Shown piece by piece: positions 1 through 7,848 of a DNA stretch of 32,224 nt. The number at the start of each line of letters is the position of its first letter. Within the stretch, counting starts at the first letter, position 1. Position numbers and translations under genes: made by a program. A model generated the notes under the pieces. That model saw only the letters and a list, made by a program, of their open reading frames with translations, was not told where the DNA came from and ran no database searches. The stretch is from Oscillospiraceae bacterium (GTDB taxonomy: Bacteria; Bacillota; Clostridia; Oscillospirales; Oscillospiraceae): the NCBI GenBank assembly GCA_017458085.1, contig JAFTGE010000132.1, forward strand, positions 1-32,224, given 5' to 3'.

Positions 1-947
1 CGTGCCTTGGCCAGATTGATCGTCTCTTTGGTCGTGACACCCCAAGGGATTTCCAGGCAGGTATCCAGATAACTGCGCGCAACGGCGGCCTCGGAGGAAC
101 CGTAGGGCTGCTTGGCCAGTCGGCCCAGCTCCTTCAGGAGCTTCTCTCGAATTTCTTCGCTCACATGCAGCGCCTGGATTTTGGCGCGGTAGACTTCGAT
201 ATCGTCGTCCTCACCCAGTTCAGACTGGATGATTTTCATTTCTTCCCGCAGGTAGTAGTCCCGCTGGCTGCGGTTCATCGCTTCCTGCGTAGCGTCAGAC
301 AGTTCCTTCTCAATGTTCAGCACATTGACCTCCCGGCGCAGAAGGCGGTTAACCAACCCAAGCCGTCTGCTGGGGTACAACTCCTCCAGAATCGCCTGTC
401 GGTCCTCGATGCTAAAACGTACATTTTGCGCAATGTAATACGAAACATACGCAGGGTCCGGATTGGCCAGCAGATTCAGGATCTGCTCATTGAGCATCTC
501 GCTGTTATGCTGAATATATTCTTCAAAAAGGGACAGGCAGCTGCGCAGCATTGCCTCCTTGCGATCGGCGCCGACCCGTTCCTTTCGGTCATCCAGCGGT
601 TCAATGAACGCATAGTACCCCTTCGGGTCACAGTGAATATGCTCCGCCTTTGCGCGATAAACACCCTCTACCATAACACGGCATATGCTGCCGCGCGGCT
701 GGTGCAGCTGCTGCCGTACACGGCAGACGGTGCCAACATGATATATATCCTCGTCCTTTGGCATGTCGGCGGTAAGATCCTTCTGTGCTGCCATAAAGAT
801 CAGTTGATCGTTGCGCACGGCGTTATTGAGCGCCGCAATGGAGGCCGGCCTTTCCACATCAAAGGTCAGCATCATTCCCGGGAACACATGCAGGCCGCGC
901 AGGGCCAGCAGCGGCAGGCGGGTATATTCCATGGTTGTCTGTGCCAT
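1..947 (-). CDS. lon: ATP-dependent protease Lon, N-terminal part (cut by window edge)
   Basis: About 315 codons are present and the frame is still open at base 1. The protein begins MAQTTMEYTRLPLLALRGLH and continues through the Lon substrate-binding (LAN/PUA-like) domain, roughly residues 8-200. The helical linker with NRSQRDYYLREEMKIIQ and the conserved LEIPWG segment follow. The window ends before the Walker A motif, so the AAA+ module and the Ser-Lys protease domain lie outside. Lon is a cytosolic hexameric protease that degrades misfolded and regulatory proteins. The start is the ATG at 947, preceded by AAAGGAG (954-960). It lies 29 bases behind clpX on the same strand, in the classical tig-clpP-clpX-lon order. 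The identity is clear; completeness cannot be judged. Confidence 0.95.
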   Translation of the reverse strand, partial: MAQTTMEYTRLPLLALRGLHVFPGMMLTFDVERPASIAALNNAVRNDQLIFMAAQKDLTADMPKDEDIYHVGTVCRVRQQLHQPRGSICRVMVEGVYRAKAEHIHCDPKGYYAFIEPLDDRKERVGADRKEAMLRSCLSLFEEYIQHNSEMLNEQILNLLANPDPAYVSYYIAQNVRFSIEDRQAILEELYPSRRLGLVNRLLRREVNVLNIEKELSDATQEAMNRSQRDYYLREEMKIIQSELGEDDDIEVYRAKIQALHVSEEIREKLLKELGRLAKQPYGSSEAAVARSYLDTCLEIPWGVTTKETINLAKA

Positions 948-976
948 AATCTGCTCCTTTCCGGAGTGCATAAGTC

Positions 977-2224
977 TTACTCTGCGTGAATAATGGTCGG
1001 GCGCGTGCCGTCCTTCACACACTGTGCGGTAACAAGCACCTTTTTTGCAGTCTTGTCGGAGGGGACCTGATACATAATATCGGTCATAACACCCTCGATC
1101 ACACTGCGCAGACCGCGGGCGCCGATCTTCATTTCGATGGCCCTGTCGGCAATCGCCTCCAAAGCCTCCGGCTCATACTCCAGTTCCACCCCGTCATAGG
1201 ACATGAGCGCTTTATACTGCCGGGTCATGGAGTTTTTAGGCTCGGTCAGAATCCGGACAAGGTCGTCACGGTTGAGACTTTCAAGCGTTGCCACCACGGG
1301 CAGTCTGCCGATCAGCTCGGGGATGATACCAAATTGCAGCAGATCGTGCTGCTGAACCTGGGCCATGATCTTGCCAACATCGCGCTCGGCGCTGCTTGTA
1401 ATATCCGCGCCAAAGCCCATGGTCTTTTTGTTGGTGCGCTTTTCGATGATCTTATCCAGTCCGTCAAAGGCGCCGCCGCAGATAAAGAGGATATTGGTGG
1501 TGTCCACCTGGATAAACTCCTGGTGGGGATGCTTACGGCCGCCCTGCGGGGGAACATTGGCAATCGTCCCCTCCAGCAGCTTGAGCATCGCCTGCTGCAC
1601 CCCCTCGCCGGATACGTCGCGGGTAATGGAGGTGTTCTCGCTCTTGCGGGCGATCTTGTCAATTTCGTCGATATAGATGATGCCCTTCTGCGCACGCTCC
1701 ACATCAAAGTCCGCCGCCTGCAAAAGCTTGAGGATCACGTTCTCCACATCCTCGCCCACATAACCGGCTTCGGTTAAGGTCGTGGCGTCGGCAATGGCAA
1801 AGGGCACATCCAGCATCTTGGCCATTGTCTGGGCAAACAGCGTCTTGCCGCTGCCCGTGGGACCAATGAGCAGGATATTGCTCTTTTGCAGCTCCACCTC
1901 GTCGTTGGCGGCATGGAGAATGCGCTTGTAGTGGTTATATACAGCCACGGACAAAACGATCTTCGCCTTGTCCTGTCCAATGACATACTGATCGAGATTT
2001 TCTTTGATCTGCATGGGCTTGGGCAGCTTCGCCAGCTCCAGCGGCAGACCGTCATAGCCCTCCACCTTCGGCTGTGGATTTTCATCGCCCACGATGCTGG
2101 CGCACATCCGCACGCAATCATCGCATATATAGCAGTTGTTGCCGGCAATCATACGCTCAACCAGGGATTGAGGCTTGCCGCAAAATGAGCAACGAATGCT
2201 CCTTCTGTCTTCGTTTCTTGCCAT
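977..2224 (-). CDS. clpX: ATP-dependent Clp protease ATP-binding subunit ClpX
   Basis: A 415-residue AAA+ unfoldase that recognises substrates, unfolds them and feeds them to ClpP. Visible motifs: N-terminal zinc-binding domain with Cys12, Cys15, Cys34 and Cys37; Walker A GPTGSGKT (121-128); pore loop GYVG (154-157); Walker B IIYIDE (182-187); RKH loop (230-232); and MGF (269-271), a variant of the IGF tripeptide that docks on ClpP. Length and order match typical ClpX. The ATG at 2224 follows GGAGCAGCT. It lies 75 bases downstream of clpP, separated by a hairpin at 2264-2287 that could lower clpX expression relative to clpP. Confidence 0.98.
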   Translation of the reverse strand: MARNEDRRSIRCSFCGKPQSLVERMIAGNNCYICDDCVRMCASIVGDENPQPKVEGYDGLPLELAKLPKPMQIKENLDQYVIGQDKAKIVLSVAVYNHYKRILHAANDEVELQKSNILLIGPTGSGKTLFAQTMAKMLDVPFAIADATTLTEAGYVGEDVENVILKLLQAADFDVERAQKGIIYIDEIDKIARKSENTSITRDVSGEGVQQAMLKLLEGTIANVPPQGGRKHPHQEFIQVDTTNILFICGGAFDGLDKIIEKRTNKKTMGFGADITSSAERDVGKIMAQVQQHDLLQFGIIPELIGRLPVVATLESLNRDDLVRILTEPKNSMTRQYKALMSYDGVELEYEPEALEAIADRAIEMKIGARGLRSVIEGVMTDIMYQVPSDKTAKKVLVTAQCVKDGTRPTIIHAE

Positions 2225-2263
2225 AGCTGCTCCTTATTCTTGAAATTGCTCCACGAAAAGGAA

Positions 2264-2287
2264 GGGGGAACAGATTTTTGTTCCCCC
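2264..2287 (-). terminator. Hairpin between clpP and clpX, possible partial terminator
   Basis: On the minus strand a 9-bp perfect stem (GGGGGAACA / TGTTCCCCC) with a 6-base loop is followed by TTCCTTTTC. It sits 12 bases after the clpP stop codon and before the clpX ribosome site. The U-tract is interrupted, so partial termination or an mRNA-stabilising stem is more likely than full termination. Confidence 0.5.
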
Positions 2288-2299
2288 GTTCCCAAGATA

Positions 2300-2881
2300 T
2301 CAACGCTTGTAAATGACCTTGTCGATCAGACCGTAAGCCATCGCTTCATCGGCAGTCATGAAGTGGTCGCGTTCGCAATCCGCTTCAATGGTTTCAATGG
2401 GCTTGCCGGTATTCTCTGCCAGAATCGCATTGAGCTTTTTCTTGATTTTCAAGATCTGCTCCGCCTGAATCTGAATATCCGTGCACTGACCCTGGCTGCC
2501 GCCGGAAGGCTGATGGATCATGATCTCCGCATTGGGCAGGGCGATCCGTTTCCCCTTGGCCCCGGAGGACAGCAGGAATGCGCCCATAGAGGCCGCCATA
2601 CCGATGCAAATGGTGGACACATCGGGCTTGATGTACTGCATGGTGTCATAGATGGCGAGGCCGGCCGAAACGCTGCCGCCGGGGCTGTTGATGTAAAACT
2701 GGATATCCTTGTCAGGGTCCTGTGCTTCCAGGAAAAGAAGCTGTGCCACGATCAGGCTCGCAGTTGTGTCGTTTACATCCTCCGACAGCATGACGATTCG
2801 ATCATTGAGCAGCCGTGAGAAAATGTCATAGGACCGCTCACCGCGGCTGGTCTGCTCGACAACGTAAGGTACTAAACTCAT
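2300..2881 (-). CDS. clpP: ATP-dependent Clp protease proteolytic subunit ClpP
   Basis: A 193-residue serine peptidase that assembles as a tetradecamer and degrades polypeptides delivered by ClpX or ClpC. The catalytic triad sits at the standard positions: Ser98 in GMAASMG, His123 in MIHQP and Asp172 in CERDHF. The INSPGGSV oxyanion-strand motif is at 64-71. Length is normal. The ATG at 2881 is preceded by AAAGGAG about nine bases upstream. It lies between tig and clpX on the same strand. The N-terminus [11 protein letters not shown] is typical of the short propeptide and axial loop region. Confidence 0.98.
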   Translation of the reverse strand: MSLVPYVVEQTSRGERSYDIFSRLLNDRIVMLSEDVNDTTASLIVAQLLFLEAQDPDKDIQFYINSPGGSVSAGLAIYDTMQYIKPDVSTICIGMAASMGAFLLSSGAKGKRIALPNAEIMIHQPSGGSQGQCTDIQIQAEQILKIKKKLNAILAENTGKPIETIEADCERDHFMTADEAMAYGLIDKVIYKR

Positions 2882-2941
2882 GATGAAACTCTCCTTTACT
2901 CAAATCAGCTTCCCAGAGAGCATATCCTTATTCCCTGATAA

Positions 2942-4252
2942 TTAGTCTTCTGCGGGCGCTTCCTCTGCCGCTTTCACGACAGCGCTGTCAATGATGACGT
3001 TGGTTGCGAGTTCTTTCTTGAACTCGTTCTTCATGAAGTCCTCGCCGAAGTACTGGCGCAGCTGCTCGGGAGTCGCATTGATCTCGTCGGCCACGCGCTC
3101 GATGTAAGCGTTGAAGGCTTCGTCGGTGACCTCCAGCTCCTCAGCCTCCATAATGGCTCCCAGCAGCAGATCCGTCTTGACCTGGAACTCAGCGGCGGGC
3201 AGGATATTGCTCTCCATCGTCTCGTCGGAAACGCCCATCATGGACTTGAGCTGCTCAAAGGTGACGCTGGGATCGGACATGCCAAACTGTGCCGCATAAT
3301 TGCGCAGGGTCTCCTCGGCCTTATCGGTGATCATGACCTCGGGAATCTCGGCGGTGATGTTCTCGGCAGCCTGACGAATGACCTCGGCGCGGAAATCGTT
3401 GTCGGCGCGGTCGGTCTTGGTCTTGAGCAGATTGGCGCGCACATCGGCCTTGTACTCGTCGAGCGTGTCGAACTCGGACACATCCTTGGCAAACTCGTCG
3501 TCCAACTCGGGAAGCTCCGGCATCGTCAGGCCGTTGAGCTTAACCTTGAAAACAACGTCCTTACCGGCAAGCTCCGGGGTGTATTCCTCGGGGAAGGTGA
3601 TGTTAATGTCCTTCTCTTCGCCGACATTCATGCCCACGATCTGATCCTCAAAACCGGGCACAAAGCTGTTAGAGCCAAGCTCAAGGGCGTAACCCTCGGC
3701 CTTGCCGCCGTCAAAGCGCTCGCCGTTGAGATAACCGTCAAAATCGATATTGGCGGTGTCGCCCAGCTGCGCGGCACGGTCATCGATATCGACATTACGG
3801 GCGTTGCGCTTGCGGGCAGCCTCCAGCTCGGCATCGACCTCGGCGTCGGAAACCTCAGCCGCGGCCTTGACTGCTTCCAGGCCCTTGTACTGACCCAGCG
3901 TAACCTCAGGGTACAGAGACACAGAGAAGGTGTACTTCACGGTACGGTCCTCGGTGATTTCCACATCCTTGATGGCGGGAGCGCCCACCGTCTTCAGCGC
4001 GGACTCGTTCAGGCCAAACTCAAAGGCCGCCTGAGCCAGCTCGTCAACGGCATCCTGATAAAACACGTCGGGGCCGTACATGCCCTCGACAACGGCGCGG
4101 GGCGCCTTGCCCTTGCGGAAGCCGGGGATGCTTATAGAAGATCTGTTCTTGAGGTAAGCGGCGTTGACAGCCTTTTCAAACTCAGCGGCGTCGGACTCCA
4201 CCTCAAAAGCAGCGGTGCTCTTTTCCAATTTTTCGACATTCTTTAAAATCAT
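2942..4252 (-). CDS. tig: Trigger factor, ribosome-associated chaperone/PPIase
   Basis: A 436-residue protein that binds ribosomal protein L23 at the exit tunnel and protects nascent chains. The ribosome-binding signature GFRKGKAP is at 44-51. A central FKBP-type prolyl isomerase domain (about 150-240, including the segments DTANIDFDGYLNG and LGSNSFVPGFEDQIVGM) and a helical C-terminal chaperone domain ending in an acidic tail follow. The ATG at 4252 is preceded by AGGAGG. It is the first gene of tig-clpP-clpX-lon and has its own promoter-like sequence at 4294-4322. Confidence 0.97.
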   Translation of the reverse strand: MILKNVEKLEKSTAAFEVESDAAEFEKAVNAAYLKNRSSISIPGFRKGKAPRAVVEGMYGPDVFYQDAVDELAQAAFEFGLNESALKTVGAPAIKDVEITEDRTVKYTFSVSLYPEVTLGQYKGLEAVKAAAEVSDAEVDAELEAARKRNARNVDIDDRAAQLGDTANIDFDGYLNGERFDGGKAEGYALELGSNSFVPGFEDQIVGMNVGEEKDINITFPEEYTPELAGKDVVFKVKLNGLTMPELPELDDEFAKDVSEFDTLDEYKADVRANLLKTKTDRADNDFRAEVIRQAAENITAEIPEVMITDKAEETLRNYAAQFGMSDPSVTFEQLKSMMGVSDETMESNILPAAEFQVKTDLLLGAIMEAEELEVTDEAFNAYIERVADEINATPEQLRQYFGEDFMKNEFKKELATNVIIDSAVVKAAEEAPAED

Positions 4253-4293
4253 TCTAGATTTCCTCCTCTATATGTGTCTGCACGCACTTGGTT

Positions 4294-4322
4294 ATGATAA
4301 CAGAAACAGCGCACAAAATCAA
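4294..4322 (-). promoter_or_regulatory. Predicted sigma-A promoter of tig
   Basis: On the minus strand TTGATT (4322-4317) is separated by 17 bases from TATCAT (4299-4294), about 40 bases before the tig start. Each hexamer departs from consensus at one or two positions and the spacing is ideal. No CtsR-type heptanucleotide repeat was seen here. Confidence 0.6.
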
Positions 4323-4332
4323 TGATTAATTC

Positions 4333-5034
4333 TCAAATATCCGGGTCATCCAGCAGTTTGACCGGCTTAAAATCCACGAAGTCCGCCGAAACGAGCTTAA
4401 ACTGCGTTCCGTCTCGAATGCCGTTGAACGCATTTTTGCAGCCTCGGCCGTGAATATGCCCGTAACAGCACAGGGGCACACGATGTTCCTTGAGCAGCGC
4501 CAGGATCTCTTCACAGCGATAATCCATATAAACCGGCGGATAGTGGAGAAACACCAGTTTTTCTCTGTCCCCGGCCGCTTTGAGCGAAGCCTCCAGCCGC
4601 ATGATCTCCCGCCGCATGATTTTTTTGTCATGCTCGCCGTTTTTCTCCTCCTCATAAAACCAGCCGCGGGTTCCGCACAGGGCAAGGTCTCCGAAAAAGA
4701 AGCAGTTGTTATTTAGAATATCAAGGGTGGTAATCCCATTGGCGTCAAAGAAGCGCTTGGTTTTGGCGGCCGTACTCCACCAAAAATCGTGGTTTCCCTT
4801 AAGAATGATTTTCTTTCCCGGCAGGGAGTCAATAAATTGAAAATCAGGCTTTGATTCCTCCAGGCCCATTGCCCAACTCAGATCTCCGCAAAGCACGGTC
4901 ACATCTTCATCGGTCAGGGACGCAAATCCCTGGCGCAGCTTCTCCGTATGATTTGTCCAGTTGCTGCCAAAAATATCCATCGGCTTCTCTTTAGCCAACG
5001 ACAAGTGCAGATCTCCGATGGTATACAGTGCCAT
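4333..5034 (-). CDS. Calcineurin-like metallophosphoesterase
   Basis: A 233-residue predicted cytosolic phosphohydrolase of the calcineurin-like fold. The metal-ligand blocks are in order: IGDLHL (Asp8, His10), CGDLSW (Asp51), GNHD (80-83) and YGHIHG near residue 195. The substrate is unknown; the family includes phosphodiesterases and nucleotide phosphatases, and sequence alone does not decide. The ATG at 5034 is chosen because GGAGG lies directly upstream and the protein then begins MALYTIGDLHL with the first motif at the usual depth. It ends 80 bases before the tig start and has its own orientation-matched leader region, with an 11-base direct repeat at 5053-5090. Confidence 0.88.
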   Translation of the reverse strand: MALYTIGDLHLSLAKEKPMDIFGSNWTNHTEKLRQGFASLTDEDVTVLCGDLSWAMGLEESKPDFQFIDSLPGKKIILKGNHDFWWSTAAKTKRFFDANGITTLDILNNNCFFFGDLALCGTRGWFYEEEKNGEHDKKIMRREIMRLEASLKAAGDREKLVFLHYPPVYMDYRCEEILALLKEHRVPLCCYGHIHGRGCKNAFNGIRDGTQFKLVSADFVDFKPVKLLDDPDI

Positions 5035-5052
5035 AATTCCTCCGCATAATTC

Positions 5053-5090
5053 ATCCGAAACGGTCAATACTACTTACGAATCCGAAACGG
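5053..5090. repeat. Pair of 11-base direct repeats in a divergent intergenic region
   Basis: ATCCGAAACGG occurs at 5053-5063 and again at 5080-5090, 27 bases start to start. The repeats lie between the divergent metallophosphoesterase and DUF1540 genes, where an operator would be expected. No regulator is known for them. Confidence 0.5.
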
Positions 5091-5106
5091 AAGGAAGTGC
5101 ATCCTC

Positions 5107-5280
5107 ATGTCTGAAAAGAGCAAGAGCATGAATCCCGGTGTCGGCTGCGACGTAAGCGCCTGCAAATACAACACCGTCGACTGTCATTGCAGCGCCGAGC
5201 GCATCAGTGTTCAGAACGAAAAGGCGAACACCAAGGGCGAGACCTACTGTTCGACCTTCTGCCCGCGCGGCACCTGCTGA
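5107..5280 (+). CDS. Small Cys-rich DUF1540-domain protein
   Basis: A 57-residue protein with seven cysteines at 14, 19, 26, 28, 48, 52 and 57. The pattern Cys-x4-Cys-x-Tyr-Asn-x4-Cys-x-Cys, followed by ISVQNEKA and a C-terminal Cys-Ser-Thr-Phe block, matches the DUF1540 family common in Clostridia. The cysteine spacing suggests metal (probably zinc) binding, but no function is established. The ATG at 5107 has a GGAAGGAAG ribosome site about nine bases upstream. The gene is followed directly by a strong GC hairpin at 5287-5308. Confidence 0.85.
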   Translation: MSEKSKSMNPGVGCDVSACKYNTVDCHCSAERISVQNEKANTKGETYCSTFCPRGTC

Positions 5281-5286
5281 ATCATT

Positions 5287-5308
5287 CCCGCCCCGAATCC
5301 GGGGCGGG
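5287..5308. terminator. GC-rich hairpin between convergent genes
   Basis: A perfect 9-bp stem (CCCGCCCCG / CGGGGCGGG) with loop AATC follows the DUF1540 stop codon by six bases and lies before the end of the convergent yraN gene. There is no strong T-run on either side, so it is a probable but atypical shared terminator. Confidence 0.6.
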
Positions 5309-5318
5309 CCTACATAGT

Positions 5319-5681
5319 TTACTGGAACGCATCTTCGATGTGTTCGATGGTAAAGTTTCGGTTATTCATTCCATCCGGCGCATAGATCTCGATCACATCG
5401 AATCGGGGCTGGTACTCCCCCTCATGCATACTCATCCACAGCTGGGCCGTACGGATGATTCGGCTCCGCTTGGCATAGGTGACAAACTCCCGCGCTGCGC
5501 CGTAGTCCGCGTTTTTACGCAGCTTCACTTCAACGAAGGCAATGATATTTCGCCTTCTTGCGATGATATCGATTTCTCCCTGGCGGCAGCGAAAGTTCCG
5601 TTCAACAATACTGTAACCCTTACGGCGCAGGAGGCCGGCCGCCTTTTCCTCGCCCCAGTTTCCCAAATCTGTCTTTGTCAT
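5319..5681 (-). CDS. YraN/UPF0102 family endonuclease-like protein
   Basis: A 120-residue protein of the UPF0102 family, which has a restriction-endonuclease-like fold related to archaeal Holliday junction resolvases. The conserved core is visible: GEEKAA near the N-terminus, RQGEIDIIA (Glu36, Asp38) and FVEVKLR (Glu51, Lys53), forming the E/D-x(n)-ExK active site. The physiological role is unproven. The start codon overlaps the rnhB stop (TGATG), showing translational coupling. The rnhB-yraN pairing is common in bacteria. It is the last gene of the lepB-rbgA-rnhB-yraN cluster. Confidence 0.92.
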   Translation of the reverse strand: MTKTDLGNWGEEKAAGLLRRKGYSIVERNFRCRQGEIDIIARRRNIIAFVEVKLRKNADYGAAREFVTYAKRSRIIRTAQLWMSMHEGEYQPRFDVIEIYAPDGMNNRNFTIEHIEDAFQ

Positions 5682-6280
5682 CAGTGCATCTTCTTCAGAA
5701 AACTCATCCTGTGGATGGGTGAAGGGCCGTATTCTCTCAGCGCTTCATAATGCAGCTTTGTGCCATAGCCCTTATGCTGCTCAAAATGATACTGCGGATA
5801 CTGCTCCGCCATTTGCAGCATGTAGCGGTCACGGGTGACCTTGGCCAGAACAGAGGCCGCCGCAATATCAGCGCAGCGGGCGTCTCCCTTGACAATACAA
5901 CGTGCCGGGCGTTCTATACCGGCCGTACGGTTTCCGTCGATCAGACAAAGCTGCGGTACAGGGTCAAGCTGGGAGATGGCACAGTTCATGGCCATAAAGG
6001 TTGCAGAGAGAATGTTATACTTCTCAATCTCCTCCACGCTTGCAAACGCAACGCCAAAGCTGATCGCCCGATCCCGAATAACCTCGAACAGCGCCTCGCG
6101 CTTTTTCTCGGTAAGCTTCTTGGAATCGTTCAGGCCATCAATTTCCAAACCCTGCGGCAGGATGACCGCAGCCGCGCAGACAGGTCCCGCCAAAGGGCCG
6201 CGACCGGCCTCATCCACGCCGCAGAGGAGTGTGTACCCCTCGCTATAGATTTCATTTTCCAGCGTCCAAAGCTCTGTCAT
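5681..6280 (-). CDS. rnhB: Ribonuclease HII
   Basis: A 199-residue enzyme that cleaves the RNA strand of RNA-DNA hybrids and single ribonucleotides in DNA. The signature CGVDEAGRGPLAGPV (Asp23, Glu24) is present, as are LIDGN and GDARCADIAAASVLAKVTRD, which carry the remaining acidic catalytic residues and the tyrosine/serine recognition region. The ATG at 6280 follows GGAG by seven bases. The 5' end overlaps the 3' end of rbgA by 29 bases and the 3' end overlaps yraN by one base, so these genes are read from one mRNA. Confidence 0.97.
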   Translation of the reverse strand: MTELWTLENEIYSEGYTLLCGVDEAGRGPLAGPVCAAAVILPQGLEIDGLNDSKKLTEKKREALFEVIRDRAISFGVAFASVEEIEKYNILSATFMAMNCAISQLDPVPQLCLIDGNRTAGIERPARCIVKGDARCADIAAASVLAKVTRDRYMLQMAEQYPQYHFEQHKGYGTKLHYEALREYGPSPIHRMSFLKKMH

Positions 6281-7148
6281 CCGGCGTCTCCAACGTTATT
6301 CTGCCCAGCTTCCCTTCGTGGTACTCCTTGAGCAGGGTATTTGCCATTCGCTCTATATCATACTCCCCACGGGAGATCAGAAATCCGCGTTTTTTTGCCG
6401 CCTGCTCCAAAAGCTCGAAGCCATTGGCGTCGGGGTCCGGCTCTAACTTATAGCGCTGACGCAGCGCATCGGGATACAGCGCACGCAGCCGGAGCATGAA
6501 GTTGGCTCCGAGCGTCTCCTTGTCCAAGACATCCGACTTGATGGCGTTGGTGATGGCCAGCATCTCGCCGACCTCCTGGCTGTCAAACTTGGGCCACAGG
6601 ATGCCGGGTGTATCCAGCAGATCCAGTCCCGTGCCGATGGCAATCCACTGCTTGCCGCGGGTAACGCCGGGCTTATCCCCGGCGATTGCGGCCTTGCGTC
6701 CGGCGACCTTATTGATAAAAGTGGATTTGCCCACATTGGGGATACCGAGGATCATGATCCTGAGCGCTCTGCCGACTTGTCCCTTCGCCTCATAGTCCCG
6801 CAGCTTGTCGGCCAGCAGCTCACGAACCGCGGGAACGAAGGCGTCGATCCCCTTCCCGGTTCTCGCGTCGGTTTCCATGACCTTCATGCCCTTACTCTGA
6901 AAATACCGTTTCCATCGCGCGGTCATTTCCGGATCGGCCAGATCCGTGCGGTTCAGGATAACCAGCCTCGGCTTGCCGCCGGCCAGCCTGTCGATATCCG
7001 GGTTGCGGCTGGAGTACGGAATGCGCGCGTCGAGAATTTCGCAAACGGCATCCACCAGTTTAATATTGTCCTCGATCATCCGCTGGGCCTTGGTCATGTG
7101 GCCGGGAAACCATTGGATGTTCATTTTTTCAAACGAATACTCGCTCAT
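6252..7148 (-). CDS. rbgA: Ribosome biogenesis GTPase RbgA/YlqF
   Basis: A 298-residue circularly permuted GTPase needed for late 50S subunit assembly. The order of motifs is permuted as expected: G4 NRTD (66-69), then G1 GIPNVGKS (135-142), G2 GVTR (161-164) and G3 DTPG (179-182). The N-terminal NIQWFPGHMTKAQR segment is diagnostic of the YlqF family. The ATG at 7148 overlaps the lepB stop codon (ATGA), supporting this start over the internal Met9. The lepB-ylqF-rnhB order is widespread in Firmicutes. Confidence 0.96.
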   Translation of the reverse strand: MSEYSFEKMNIQWFPGHMTKAQRMIEDNIKLVDAVCEILDARIPYSSRNPDIDRLAGGKPRLVILNRTDLADPEMTARWKRYFQSKGMKVMETDARTGKGIDAFVPAVRELLADKLRDYEAKGQVGRALRIMILGIPNVGKSTFINKVAGRKAAIAGDKPGVTRGKQWIAIGTGLDLLDTPGILWPKFDSQEVGEMLAITNAIKSDVLDKETLGANFMLRLRALYPDALRQRYKLEPDPDANGFELLEQAAKKRGFLISRGEYDIERMANTLLKEYHEGKLGRITLETPDDRALDAGK

Positions 7149-7726
7149 TTGATCTCCCTGAAATCAGACAGCGGATAAATCACAAAATACGCTTTTCCGA
7201 GGATCAGACGGGTATCCAGCATACCGATCTCCGTGACACGGCTGTCCATGGAGGCATTCCGGTTATCGCCCATGACGAACACGCAGCCCTCCGGCACGGT
7301 CTTGGGTCCGATAAAGTCCAGCTTTTTGGTCGTCGGTTCCATGATATAGGGCTCTGAAATTGCCTGGCCGTCGATATATACGATGCCGTTATCGAAGTCC
7401 ATATTGATCTCCTGGCCCTCTACGGCGATGACACGCTTGACCAGCGCCTTGTTGGGGTCGTACTCATCTTTCTTGAATACGACGATGTCGCCCACATGGG
7501 GCTTATAGAACAGGCCGGAGACGAGCATTTTGTCCCCGTTAAAAAGCGTGGGGTTCATTGATGTTCCCACCACATCGATCACGCGGACCACAAACATAAA
7601 CAGCAGCACGCAGATAATCAGCGCCACCAGCAGGCAAAAATACCAGTCATAGTTTTCCCGGCTTGCCGCATTCGGGTCTACCCCTTCCGCAACGGCCGCT
7701 TTTTTCATTTTCTTCTTTGCGCTCAT
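7145..7726 (-). CDS. lepB: Signal peptidase I
   Basis: A 193-residue type I signal peptidase that cleaves secretory signal peptides at the outer face of the membrane. A Lys-rich cytosolic N-terminus is followed by a single transmembrane helix (about 30-50). Box B GTSMNPTL holds the catalytic Ser56, box D LVKRVIAVEG the catalytic Lys97, and box E is GDNRNASMDSR. The ATG at 7726 is preferred over an in-frame TTG twelve bases upstream because GGAGATCGCT lies directly before it. First gene of the cluster, with a promoter at 7756-7784 and an ATGA overlap with rbgA. Confidence 0.96.
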   Translation of the reverse strand: MSAKKKMKKAAVAEGVDPNAASRENYDWYFCLLVALIICVLLFMFVVRVIDVVGTSMNPTLFNGDKMLVSGLFYKPHVGDIVVFKKDEYDPNKALVKRVIAVEGQEINMDFDNGIVYIDGQAISEPYIMEPTTKKLDFIGPKTVPEGCVFVMGDNRNASMDSRVTEIGMLDTRLILGKAYFVIYPLSDFREIK

Positions 7727-7755
7727 AGCGATCTCCAATCAAAAGATGTCATAAT

Positions 7756-7784
7756 ATTATACACTATTTTGCCCTCCGGGGCAA
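7756..7784 (-). promoter_or_regulatory. Predicted sigma-A promoter of lepB-rbgA-rnhB-yraN
   Basis: On the minus strand TTGCCC (7784-7779), a 17-base spacer and a perfect TATAAT (7761-7756). The -35 region is itself part of a small inverted repeat (TTGCCC/GGGCAA, 7770-7784), which could be an operator or coincidence. Confidence 0.7.
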
Positions 7785-7809
7785 CCATTTTATTGCTCCC
7801 ATCCCTTGC

Positions 7810-7844
7810 AAAAAGAGACGCCCGCCAGTCATAGCGGGCATCTC
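7810..7844 (-). terminator. Intrinsic terminator after the Na/Pi cotransporter gene
   Basis: On the minus strand an 11-bp stem (GAGATGCCCGC / GCGGGCGTCTC, one U-G pair) with an 8-base loop is followed directly by TTTTT. It starts five bases after the transporter stop codon. Confidence 0.9.
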
Positions 7845-7848
7845 CTTT

